Source: Rhodocyclaceae bacterium
GTDB taxonomy: Bacteria > Pseudomonadota > Gammaproteobacteria > Burkholderiales > Rhodocyclaceae
Length of the DNA: 64,000 bases
Assembly (NCBI GenBank): GCA_016721505.1
Contig: JADKHX010000011.1
Span: 62,001-126,000, forward strand
Reading direction: 5' to 3'
Positions within the stretch are counted from its first letter, which is position 1. Each line of letters begins with the position of its first letter. The notes beneath the pieces are model-generated. The model had not been told where the DNA came from, did not search any database, and saw nothing but the letters and a program-made list of their open reading frames with translations. Both the position numbers and the translations under genes were made by a program. This document shows, piece by piece, positions 1 to 7,600 of this stretch.

Positions 1-79
1 GGTATTTGTGCCCATTACCTTGGTGTGGATTTTGGTTGTCGGTGTGTGGATGATGTCTCCACTGACAATTTGGAAATGA
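1..79 (+). CDS. nuoH: NADH-quinone oxidoreductase subunit H, C-terminal end (partial)
   Basis: Only the last 25 codons are in the window, read from base 2 to the TGA at 77-79. They encode a hydrophobic segment ending in SPLTIWK, as expected for the last transmembrane helix and tail of NuoH, the membrane subunit that helps form the quinone site of complex I. Position just before nuoI in the standard nuo order supports the call. The rest of the gene lies upstream of the window. Confidence 0.85.
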   Translation, partial: VFVPITLVWILVVGVWMMSPLTIWK

Positions 80-88
80 GGACGAGAC

Positions 89-574
89 ATGGGCGCTAAA
101 GATTTCATTGGCAGTCTGTTCCTCAAGGAACTATTCAAGGGTTTGGCCTTGACCGGACGCTATATGTTCGCGCGGAAAATTACCATCCAGTACCCAGATG
201 AATTGACCCCGCAAAGCGACCGCTTCCGTGGCCTGCATGCCTTACGTCGTTATCCCAATGGCGAAGAGCGTTGTATTGCCTGCAAATTGTGTGAAGCGGT
301 TTGCCCGGCGCTGGCCATCACCATTGAATCCGAGCAACGCGATGATGGCAGTCGCCGCACCACGCGCTATGACATTGATTTGAACAAATGTATTTTCTGC
401 GGATTCTGTGAGGAAGCTTGCCCGGTGGATGCCATCGTTGAAACACGGATATTTGAATACCACGGCGAACAGCGGGGCGACCTTTATTACACCAAACAAA
501 TGCTGCTCGCCAATGGCGATCGCTATGAAGCGCAGATCGCCGCCGACCGCGCCGCTGATGCGCCGTTTCGTTAA
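89..574 (+). CDS. nuoI: NADH-quinone oxidoreductase subunit I (two 4Fe-4S clusters)
   Basis: 161 aa, the usual length for proteobacterial NuoI. This peripheral-arm subunit of complex I carries clusters N6a and N6b, which pass electrons toward N2 and the quinone. Two ferredoxin motifs are visible: C62, C65, C68, C72 and C101, C104, C107, C111, each ending in CP. The N-terminal 30 residues form the amphipathic membrane-contact region. A GAGG-like site lies just before the ATG, 9 bases after the nuoH stop, so translation within the nuo operon is tightly packed. Confidence 0.97.
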   Translation: MGAKDFIGSLFLKELFKGLALTGRYMFARKITIQYPDELTPQSDRFRGLHALRRYPNGEERCIACKLCEAVCPALAITIESEQRDDGSRRTTRYDIDLNKCIFCGFCEEACPVDAIVETRIFEYHGEQRGDLYYTKQMLLANGDRYEAQIAADRAADAPFR

Positions 575-598
575 ACACGATTGATAGCCAACACAGAT

Positions 599-1243
599 AT
601 GGAATTCAAAGCCGTCATTTTTTATGTTTTCGCCACTGTGCTAATTGGCGCAGCGTTGCGGGTAATTACCGCCCGCAATCCGGTGCATGCAGTTTTGTTT
701 TTGGTCCTGGCGTTTTTTAATGCGGCTGGAATCTGGATGTTGTTGCAAGCGGAGTTTTTGGCCATTGCGCTGGTCATGGTTTATGTTGGCGCGGTGATGG
801 TGCTTTTCTTGTTCGTGGTAATGATGCTTGACGTGAACCTAGAACGCTTACGCCAAGGCTTTTGGAGTTACTTGCCATTGGGTGGAATGATTGGACTGCT
901 TATGGCAGGTGAAATGGCTTTGATTCTGGGCAGCACCTATTTTGGCGCGGAGAATTTCCCCGGCCAAGATGTCGCCGCAGGATCAAGTAACACCAAAGAA
1001 TTGGCGCGGCTGTTGTTCACCAAATATGCGTGGCCGTTTGAAATTGCCTCGGTGATTTTGCTGGTCGGAATTATCGGTGCCGTGATGCTGACCTTGCGTA
1101 AGCGCGGCGACAGCAAGGCAGTCAATCCGCTCGATCAAATCAAAGTCAAACGAAATGACCGAGTGCGGATGGTGAATATGCCATTTGAATCCGATGCGCC
1201 AGTATCGACCGAATCAGTTGTTACTGCACCGAAAGGAGAATGA
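599..1243 (+). CDS. nuoJ: NADH-quinone oxidoreductase subunit J
   Basis: 214 aa membrane subunit of complex I with about five transmembrane helices; the segment around residues 50-75 (AIALVMVYVGAVMVLFLFV) is the hallmark helix with a pi-bulge seen in NuoJ. I start at the ATG at 599, giving MEFKAV, rather than the TTG at 581, because family members begin at this point. The C-terminal 40 residues are polar and poorly conserved. It lies between nuoI and nuoK as in other nuo operons. Confidence 0.93.
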   Translation: MEFKAVIFYVFATVLIGAALRVITARNPVHAVLFLVLAFFNAAGIWMLLQAEFLAIALVMVYVGAVMVLFLFVVMMLDVNLERLRQGFWSYLPLGGMIGLLMAGEMALILGSTYFGAENFPGQDVAAGSSNTKELARLLFTKYAWPFEIASVILLVGIIGAVMLTLRKRGDSKAVNPLDQIKVKRNDRVRMVNMPFESDAPVSTESVVTAPKGE

Positions 1244-1247
1244 GCAA

Positions 1248-1553
1248 ATGCTGTCGCTTTCGCACTACCTTATTCTCGCGGCCATGCTGTTTTCGATTGC
1301 GGTGGTTGGAATATTTCTCAATCGTAAAAACCTTATTGTGCTGATGATGGCCATCGAACTTATGCTGCTTGCCGTCAATCTAAATTTTATTGCCTTCTCG
1401 CACTACCTCAACAACCTCGATGGTCAGATTTTTGTTTTCTTTATTCTGGTCGTCGCCGCCGCCGAGGCCGGTATCGGTCTGGCCATTTTGGTCGTGTTAT
1501 TCCGCAATCTTTCTTCCATCCATGTCGACGACCTCGACAGCCTTAAGGGATAA
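1248..1553 (+). CDS. nuoK: NADH-quinone oxidoreductase subunit K
   Basis: 101 aa, three transmembrane helices, the usual size for NuoK (MrpC/MnhC-like). Conserved membrane glutamates are visible in MMAIELMLLAVN (helix 2) and AAAEAGIGLAI (helix 3); in the family both act in proton translocation. The ATG at 1248 is preceded by AAAGGAG and lies 4 bases after the nuoJ stop. An in-frame upstream start at 1185 would add 21 polar residues and overlap nuoJ, so I reject it. Confidence 0.97.
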   Translation: MLSLSHYLILAAMLFSIAVVGIFLNRKNLIVLMMAIELMLLAVNLNFIAFSHYLNNLDGQIFVFFILVVAAAEAGIGLAILVVLFRNLSSIHVDDLDSLKG

Positions 1554-1565
1554 GGGTCGCGCGCA

Positions 1566-3566
1566 ATGGAAATGACTTCTCTTTATTTGCTGGTGCCACT
1601 AGCCCCGTTGGGCGGGGCGATTCTCGCTGGCTTGTTCGGCAAACAAATTGGCCGTGCTGGCGCGCATGTCGTGACTGTGCTCGGTGTGGCAATCGCCTTT
1701 GTTGCCTCGGTGGTAATTTATTTCGACGTGCAATCTGGCCACGTATACAACGGCGCGGTTTATACGTGGATGCAAGCGGGCGGTTTAAAGTTCGAGATTG
1801 GATTCTTGATTGATCCGCTCACCGTGATGATGATGTTGGTGGTGACTTTCGTGTCCTTGATGGTGCACATTTTCACCATCGGTTACATGGCCGACGATCC
1901 AGGTTATCAGCGGTTTTTCAGCTATATCGCGCTGTTCACTTTTTCAATGTTGATGCTGGTGATGAGCAACAATTTCGTTCAATTGTTTTTTGGTTGGGAA
2001 GCAGTTGGACTGGTGTCCTACTTGCTAATCGGTTTTTGGTACAAACGACCAACCGCAATCTTCGCCAACCTCAAAGCCTTTTTGGTCAATCGCGTAGGCG
2101 ACTTTGGTTTCCTGCTTGGCATCGGCTTAATCGCAGCCTACGCCGGCAGCCTCGATTACAAAGAAGTATTTGCTATGCGCCTTGACTTGGCGACGATGAC
2201 AGAGGTCGCCACCGGCTGGCCATTAATCACTGCGATTTGCATTTGTTTGTTTATTGGCGCGATGGGTAAATCTGCACAAGTGCCATTGCATGTTTGGTTG
2301 CCTGATTCGATGGAAGGCCCAACCCCAATCTCGGCGCTAATTCACGCTGCGACGATGGTGACCGCTGGTATTTTCATGGTTACGCGGATGTCGCCGTTGT
2401 TCGAGCTTTCCGATACGGCACTATCGTTTGTTTTGATTGTCGGTGCAGTGACGGCGCTGTTCATGGGTTTCCTTGGCATCATCCAAAACGATATAAAACG
2501 CGTAGTGGCATATTCGACACTTTCACAATTGGGTTACATGACAGTGGCTTTGGGCGTATCGGCCTATTCAGTGGCGGTATTTCACCTGATGACTCACGCG
2601 TTCTTTAAAGCGCTGCTATTCCTCGGCGCTGGCTCGGTGATTATGGGTTGTCATCACAATCAAGATATCCGCTACATGGGTGGATTGCGCAAATATATGC
2701 CGATTACTTGGATCACATCATTACTTGGTTCGCTGGCGCTAATTGGCTTTCCACTCTTCTCAGGCTTTTATTCCAAAGACTCCATCATCGAGGCTGTTCA
2801 CGCCTCGCATTTGGCCGGTTCAAGCTTCGCGTATTTCGCCGTAATGTTTGGTGTCTTTGTCACCGCTTTTTATTCCTTCCGTATGTATTTTTTGGTCTTC
2901 CATGGCGAGGAACGCTACGACCAATTGCCGCACGACGACAATCACACGGCGCACGATGATCATGGACATCATGCCGACAAACCGCATGAGTCGCCCTGGG
3001 TCGTGACCTTGCCGTTGGTGATGCTGGCCATTCCATCAGTCCTAATTGGCTACTTCACCGTTTCACCGATGCTGTTTGACGAATGGTTTGGCACATCCAT
3101 CCTCATCGATGCCGCCAAACATCCGGCGATGGAAGAACTGGCGCATGAGTTTCATGGCCCGATTGCCATGGCACTGCATGGCATTGCGTCTTTGCCTTTC
3201 CTGCTGGCCATGAGCGGCGTAGTCTTGTCGTGGTTTTTCTATCTCAAGCGTCCCGATATTCCGGCCGCGATTAAGCAACGCTTCATGCCGATCTATACCT
3301 TGCTCGATAACAAGTACTACTTCGATAAGTTCAACGACTTTGTCTTCGCCGGCGGCGCTCGTTTGATCGGCAAAGGGCTTTGGAAAGGTGGCGACCAAGT
3401 TCTGATTGATGGTGTGATGGTCAATGGTTCCGCTCGCGTCGTCGGCTGGTTCGCGGCACTAGTGCGATTGTTTCAAACCGGGCACATATATCAATACGCC
3501 TTCGCGATGATTTTTGGCGTTTTCGCTTTGCTGATGCTTGCGATGTTTTGGCCTAACCGTTTTTGA
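1566..3566 (+). CDS. nuoL: NADH-quinone oxidoreductase subunit L (proton-pumping, Mrp-like)
   Basis: 666 aa, the largest antiporter-like subunit of complex I, with the long C-terminal lateral helix typical of NuoL. Visible family segments are the helix-5 glutamate in FFGWEAVGLVSYLLIGFW, the helix-7 lysine in IGAMGKSAQVPLHVWLPD and the lysine/histidine pattern around STLSQLGYMTVALG. A histidine- and aspartate-rich loop (about residues 455-475, HDDNHTAHDDHGHH) is common in betaproteobacterial NuoL. Starts 12 bases after nuoK; next gene is nuoM. Confidence 0.97.
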   Translation: MEMTSLYLLVPLAPLGGAILAGLFGKQIGRAGAHVVTVLGVAIAFVASVVIYFDVQSGHVYNGAVYTWMQAGGLKFEIGFLIDPLTVMMMLVVTFVSLMVHIFTIGYMADDPGYQRFFSYIALFTFSMLMLVMSNNFVQLFFGWEAVGLVSYLLIGFWYKRPTAIFANLKAFLVNRVGDFGFLLGIGLIAAYAGSLDYKEVFAMRLDLATMTEVATGWPLITAICICLFIGAMGKSAQVPLHVWLPDSMEGPTPISALIHAATMVTAGIFMVTRMSPLFELSDTALSFVLIVGAVTALFMGFLGIIQNDIKRVVAYSTLSQLGYMTVALGVSAYSVAVFHLMTHAFFKALLFLGAGSVIMGCHHNQDIRYMGGLRKYMPITWITSLLGSLALIGFPLFSGFYSKDSIIEAVHASHLAGSSFAYFAVMFGVFVTAFYSFRMYFLVFHGEERYDQLPHDDNHTAHDDHGHHADKPHESPWVVTLPLVMLAIPSVLIGYFTVSPMLFDEWFGTSILIDAAKHPAMEELAHEFHGPIAMALHGIASLPFLLAMSGVVLSWFFYLKRPDIPAAIKQRFMPIYTLLDNKYYFDKFNDFVFAGGARLIGKGLWKGGDQVLIDGVMVNGSARVVGWFAALVRLFQTGHIYQYAFAMIFGVFALLMLAMFWPNRF

Positions 3567-3581
3567 ACTATCACTAATTCA

Positions 3582-5069
3582 ATGAGCTCGTCATCTACTT
3601 CTCAACTGCTTAGCCTCGCGATCTGGCTGCCGATTCTCGGTGCCATGCCGGTGCTCTGGCTAGGCTCGCAGCGCCGCATTGTGATGCGTTGGATGGCGCT
3701 CGCCGTCGCAATCGCCGGATTCCTTGTGACACTGCCCTTGTTCATCGGCTTCGACAACCGCGAAGTCGCGATGCAGTTCGTCGAACATGCGCCCTGGATT
3801 TCACGCTTCAATATTTTCTATCATCTCGGCGTTGACGGAATTTCAATGCCGTTCATTTTGCTCAACAGCTTCATCACGGTACTTGTCGTGCTCGCTGGAT
3901 GGGATGTGATTGAACAAAAACAAGCGCAATACATGGGTGCGTTTTTGATCATGTCGGGCTTGATGAATGGCATTTTTAGCGCGCTCGATGGCGTGTTGTT
4001 TTACGTATTTTTTGAAGCATCGCTGATTCCGATGTACCTCATCATCGGCGTGTGGGGCGGGCCAAATCGAGTTTACGCAGCGCTTAAGTTTTTCCTTTAT
4101 ACCCTGCTTGGTTCGCTGCTGATGTTGGTTGCGCTAATTTGGCTATTCCTCGAATCGGGCGGTAGCTTCAATATTCTCGACTGGCATCAATTGCCTTTGG
4201 GTATGCCAGCGCAGAGCCTTATATTTATTGCCTTCTTGCTCTCGTTTGCGGTCAAAGTGCCAATGTGGCCGGTGCATACATGGTTACCGGATGCGCACGT
4301 CGAAGCTCCCACCGGCGGTTCAGTAGTTTTGGCGGCCATAGCGCTCAAACTTGGCGCTTATGGGTTTCTGAGATTCTCTCTACCCATCGTGCCTGATGCC
4401 AGTCACGCGATGGCACCGTTCATGATTACTTTGTCGTTAATCGCGGTTATCTATATCGGCTTTGTGGCGCTCGCACAGAGCGACATGAAAAAGCTGGTGG
4501 CGTATTCGTCAATCTCACATATGGGATTTGTCACGCTTGGGTTTTTCATGTTCAACACGCTGGGTATCGAAGGTGCGCTGATGCAAATGATTTCGCACGG
4601 TTTTGTCTCCGGTGCGATGTTTTTGTGTATCGGCGTAATGTACGATCGCGTGCATTCACGACAAATCGCCGATTACGGCGGTGTAGTCAATACCATGCCC
4701 AAGTTTGCCGCGTTCTTTTTGTTGTTCTCGATGGCTAATGCGGGTTTGCCTGCCACCTCAGGATTTGTCGGCGAGTTTATGGTGATACTTGGCGCCGTTA
4801 AGTACAATTTTTGGATTGGCTTTGCTGCCGCAACCACTTTGATAATGGGCGCCGCCTACACCCTGTGGATGTACAAACGTGTTGCTTTTGGAGAGATCGG
4901 CAATCATCACGTGGCCGAAATGCAGGACATAAACTCGCGTGAATTTCTAATACTTGGCATCCTCGCGGTGGCTGTTTTAGCGATGGGTGTATATCCGTTT
5001 CCGTTCACTGAGGTCATGCACACCACAGTGGAAAATCTTCTCAATCATGTTGCGCAGTCGAAGCTTTAG
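3582..5069 (+). CDS. nuoM: NADH-quinone oxidoreductase subunit M
   Basis: 495 aa antiporter-like membrane subunit of complex I. The quinol-family signature is visible: FYVFFEASLIPMYLIIGVWG carries the helix-5 glutamate, FAVKVPMWPVHTWLPDAHVE the helix-7 lysine, and SDMKKLVAYSSISHMGFVTLG follows. It starts 15 bases after nuoL stops. Length and order fit NuoM well; NuoL and NuoN are the only close relatives and are the flanking genes. Confidence 0.97.
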   Translation: MSSSSTSQLLSLAIWLPILGAMPVLWLGSQRRIVMRWMALAVAIAGFLVTLPLFIGFDNREVAMQFVEHAPWISRFNIFYHLGVDGISMPFILLNSFITVLVVLAGWDVIEQKQAQYMGAFLIMSGLMNGIFSALDGVLFYVFFEASLIPMYLIIGVWGGPNRVYAALKFFLYTLLGSLLMLVALIWLFLESGGSFNILDWHQLPLGMPAQSLIFIAFLLSFAVKVPMWPVHTWLPDAHVEAPTGGSVVLAAIALKLGAYGFLRFSLPIVPDASHAMAPFMITLSLIAVIYIGFVALAQSDMKKLVAYSSISHMGFVTLGFFMFNTLGIEGALMQMISHGFVSGAMFLCIGVMYDRVHSRQIADYGGVVNTMPKFAAFFLLFSMANAGLPATSGFVGEFMVILGAVKYNFWIGFAAATTLIMGAAYTLWMYKRVAFGEIGNHHVAEMQDINSREFLILGILAVAVLAMGVYPFPFTEVMHTTVENLLNHVAQSKL

Positions 5070-5104
5070 ACAGCAACAAAAAAGCGTAAAAACCGAGAAA
5101 ACAG

Positions 5105-6589
5105 ATGCTCGATAACTTCGTCACCCCCGATCTCTACCCGGCGGCCCCCGAGCTATTCCTCGTCACCATGGCGATGGTGTTGATCTTTGTCGACCTCGCG
5201 TTTGGTGAGGCACGGCGTTGGATAGTTGGTGCGCTTACAGTAGCTACTTTGGTCGGCGCGGCGGTGATAACCGTATTGACTGCCGACGGACAAAGTACGC
5301 TGACATTTAGCAATCTCTTTGCTGACGACCCGCTCGCGGATTTTCTCAAATTGCTGACCTATCTGTCGGTCATCATGGTGATAATTTATGGCCGCGGTTA
5401 TTTGGCCGAGCGCGGCTTGGACAAAGGCGAGTATTACTTGTTGGTACTTTTCGCCACGCTGGGCATGATGGTCATGATCTCAGCAGCAAGTTTCGTAACT
5501 TTGTATCTGGGATTGGAATTGCTCTCGTTATCCCTGTATGCGCTGGTAGCGATTGATCGCGACTCAGTGCGTTCAACCGAAGCGGCGATGAAATATTTTG
5601 TGCTGGGCTCAATGGCTTCCGGCTTACTTTTGTATGGCATGTCGATGCTCTACGGCGCCACCGGAACTCTGGAAATTAACGGTGTAGCGCAGGCCGTCAT
5701 GCAAATGCAAGCGCCAAAGGCCATCATGGTTTTCGGCTTGGTTTTCACCGTGGCCGGCATTGCCTTTAAGCTTGGCTTGGCACCGTTTCACATGTGGATT
5801 CCCGATGTCTATCATGGCGCACCGACACCGATTACGCTATTGATTGGATCGGCGCCAAAATTTGCTGCGTTCGCGATGACTATTCGATTGCTGGTATACG
5901 GCCTGCTTGGTCTAGCAATTGAGTGGCAAAAAATGATGTTGATCATGGCCGTGATATCGATAGGCTTGGGCAATCTCGCCGCTGTGGCGCAAACCAACCT
6001 CAAGCGGATGCTGGCCTATTCGGCCATCTCGCATATGGGCTTCATGGTCCTCGGGCTTGCGTCCGGCATCCTCAGTCTGCCGGCTAATCCCTATGTTGCC
6101 GTCAGCGCCTACAGTGCATCCTTGTATTACATGGTCGCCTATGTGCTGATGAGTTTGGGAGCTTTTGGCGTGATTTTGCTGCTGTCGCGCAATGGTCACG
6201 AAGCTGAGAATCTGGAGGACTTCAAGGGTCTAAATCAACGCAGCCCGGTGTTTGCTGCAGTGATGTTGATGCTGATGTTTTCGATGGCCGGAATCCCCTT
6301 CTTTATTGGTTTCTTCGCTAAGTTCTCGGTTCTGCTGACACTGATTTTCGCCGGTCACACTGTCATTGCGATCGCCGCAGTGATGTTTTCGCTGGTCGGT
6401 GCGTTTTATTATTTGCGGGTGGTGAAGCTGATGTACTTTGATGCCCCGCTGGATACCGCGCCGCTACGCTGTAATCTTGACCTACGCATCGTGCTGATCG
6501 CGAACGGAATAGCAGTGGCGTGGCTGGGGATGTTCCCCGATTCAGTCATGGTCTATTGCCACGAAGTGATGCTGAGCTTGATTGGCTGA
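5105..6589 (+). CDS. nuoN: NADH-quinone oxidoreductase subunit N
   Basis: 494 aa, last of the three antiporter-like subunits. Key segments are LYLGLELLSLSLYALVA with the helix-5 glutamate, GIAFKLGLAPFHMWIPDVYH with the helix-7 lysine, and NLKRMLAYSAISHMGFMVLG. It begins 35 bases after nuoM with a short A-rich leader and appears to end the nuo operon. No obvious rho-independent hairpin follows; the next gene on the same strand begins 121 bases later. Confidence 0.97.
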   Translation: MLDNFVTPDLYPAAPELFLVTMAMVLIFVDLAFGEARRWIVGALTVATLVGAAVITVLTADGQSTLTFSNLFADDPLADFLKLLTYLSVIMVIIYGRGYLAERGLDKGEYYLLVLFATLGMMVMISAASFVTLYLGLELLSLSLYALVAIDRDSVRSTEAAMKYFVLGSMASGLLLYGMSMLYGATGTLEINGVAQAVMQMQAPKAIMVFGLVFTVAGIAFKLGLAPFHMWIPDVYHGAPTPITLLIGSAPKFAAFAMTIRLLVYGLLGLAIEWQKMMLIMAVISIGLGNLAAVAQTNLKRMLAYSAISHMGFMVLGLASGILSLPANPYVAVSAYSASLYYMVAYVLMSLGAFGVILLLSRNGHEAENLEDFKGLNQRSPVFAAVMLMLMFSMAGIPFFIGFFAKFSVLLTLIFAGHTVIAIAAVMFSLVGAFYYLRVVKLMYFDAPLDTAPLRCNLDLRIVLIANGIAVAWLGMFPDSVMVYCHEVMLSLIG

Positions 6590-6710
6590 TAGCAGCGTTG
6601 AATTGCCGGTCATTCAACGACTCGGAACCGCTAGCCACGATGCAGCAACGAGCGTCGATATGACAATCGCGCCAAACCCAACGCCAGATATATTGTGAGA
6701 CGTCAAAGCC

Positions 6711-7274
6711 ATGGATGACGGTGCGCTGATTGAACACACAACGAGCACAGAACTGGTGTTTGACGGCGCGCTGCTTAAAGTGCGTCGCGATCAGGTTCGG
6801 CTTCCCGATGCAACCGAAGCCATCAGAGAATGGATCGCTCATCCTGGCGCGGTGGTCGTGATTGCCTTGCTCGACAACGGACACCTGATTTTCGAGCGGC
6901 AGTTTCGGTATCCCCTGCATCAAGTTTTTATAGAGCTTCCAGCCGGAAAGATCGAGCCCAACGAGCATCCGCTCGATACGGCCCGGCGCGAGCTGCGTGA
7001 AGAAACCGGCTATGTCGCCAGGTCGTGGCGCCAGCTGGGGAGCATGCATCCGTGCATTGGCTATTCGGATGAACGGATTGATATTTTCTGGGCGCAGGGA
7101 CTCAGCTATGTTGGGCATCAGCGCGATGTCGGTGAGCACTTGGAGATGCTTGAAATGTCGATTGCTGATGCCTTGCTAGCTGTCAGGGATGGCGAAATAA
7201 CCGACGCAAAAACCATTACTGCATTGATGTGGGCGGACAAAATCGTTGTTGGCCATTGGCCCCTACCTGAGTAA
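6711..7274 (+). CDS. nudF: NUDIX hydrolase, ADP-ribose pyrophosphatase type
   Basis: 187 aa. The Nudix box is intact at about residues 82-104: GKIEPNEH followed by ARRELREETGY, with the metal-binding REXXEE glutamates. The upstream segment LPAGKIEP and the overall length match ADP-ribose pyrophosphatases (NudF group), which cleave ADP-ribose to AMP and ribose 5-phosphate. A NUDIX gene right after nuoN is common in betaproteobacteria; many also have a small DUF2818 gene here, which is absent. The exact substrate is inferred from the family. Confidence 0.8.
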   Translation: MDDGALIEHTTSTELVFDGALLKVRRDQVRLPDATEAIREWIAHPGAVVVIALLDNGHLIFERQFRYPLHQVFIELPAGKIEPNEHPLDTARRELREETGYVARSWRQLGSMHPCIGYSDERIDIFWAQGLSYVGHQRDVGEHLEMLEMSIADALLAVRDGEITDAKTITALMWADKIVVGHWPLPE

Positions 7275-7600
7275 AGCCGGGTGGCTCAGATGGTCAATTT
7301 AACGGCGTGTTACCAGCACCAACTGGCGTTGCAGTAGTGCACTTAGTGCCAACATTAATAACGCGAAATTCTGCTTGTTGTAAATTCGAGACAAAAGCAA
7401 AATTAGCCTAAGACAAACGTAAAGAAGTGTTACGCCAGTTGCGCCGACTCTGTTATTTTCCGTCAGTGGGTGTGTCGGGCACTGAGGCAGTGCGCGCAAC
7501 GGTTTTGTGGTGCATTGCAGCATTTGTCTAGGCAAGCAAAAGGTAGTGGCGCAGTAAAAGTTCAATACAACAGACGCATAACATCAACGAGGATGAGACC
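7275..7600. other. Intergenic region before the DUF1302 gene
   Basis: 326 bases. It holds one copy of the 28-bp dispersed repeat (7301-7328) and a GAGGA ribosome site just before 7601. An open stretch on the minus strand (7299-7565) has no recognisable protein features and is rejected as a gene. A promoter for the downstream cluster must lie here, but I cannot point to a convincing -35/-10 pair. Confidence 0.5.
7301..7328 (+). repeat. 28-bp dispersed repeat, copy 1 (intergenic)
   Basis: Left half AACGGCGTGTTA, right half CCAGCACCAACTGGCG. The right half is an inverted repeat, CCAG/CTGG around a 6-base loop. This copy equals the family consensus. It lies 26 bases after the NUDIX stop codon. 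Confidence 0.9.

Noticed and set aside
7299..7565. 88-codon minus-strand open stretch before the DUF1302 gene
   Set aside because: Cysteine-rich random composition, overlaps a repeat, no start signal.
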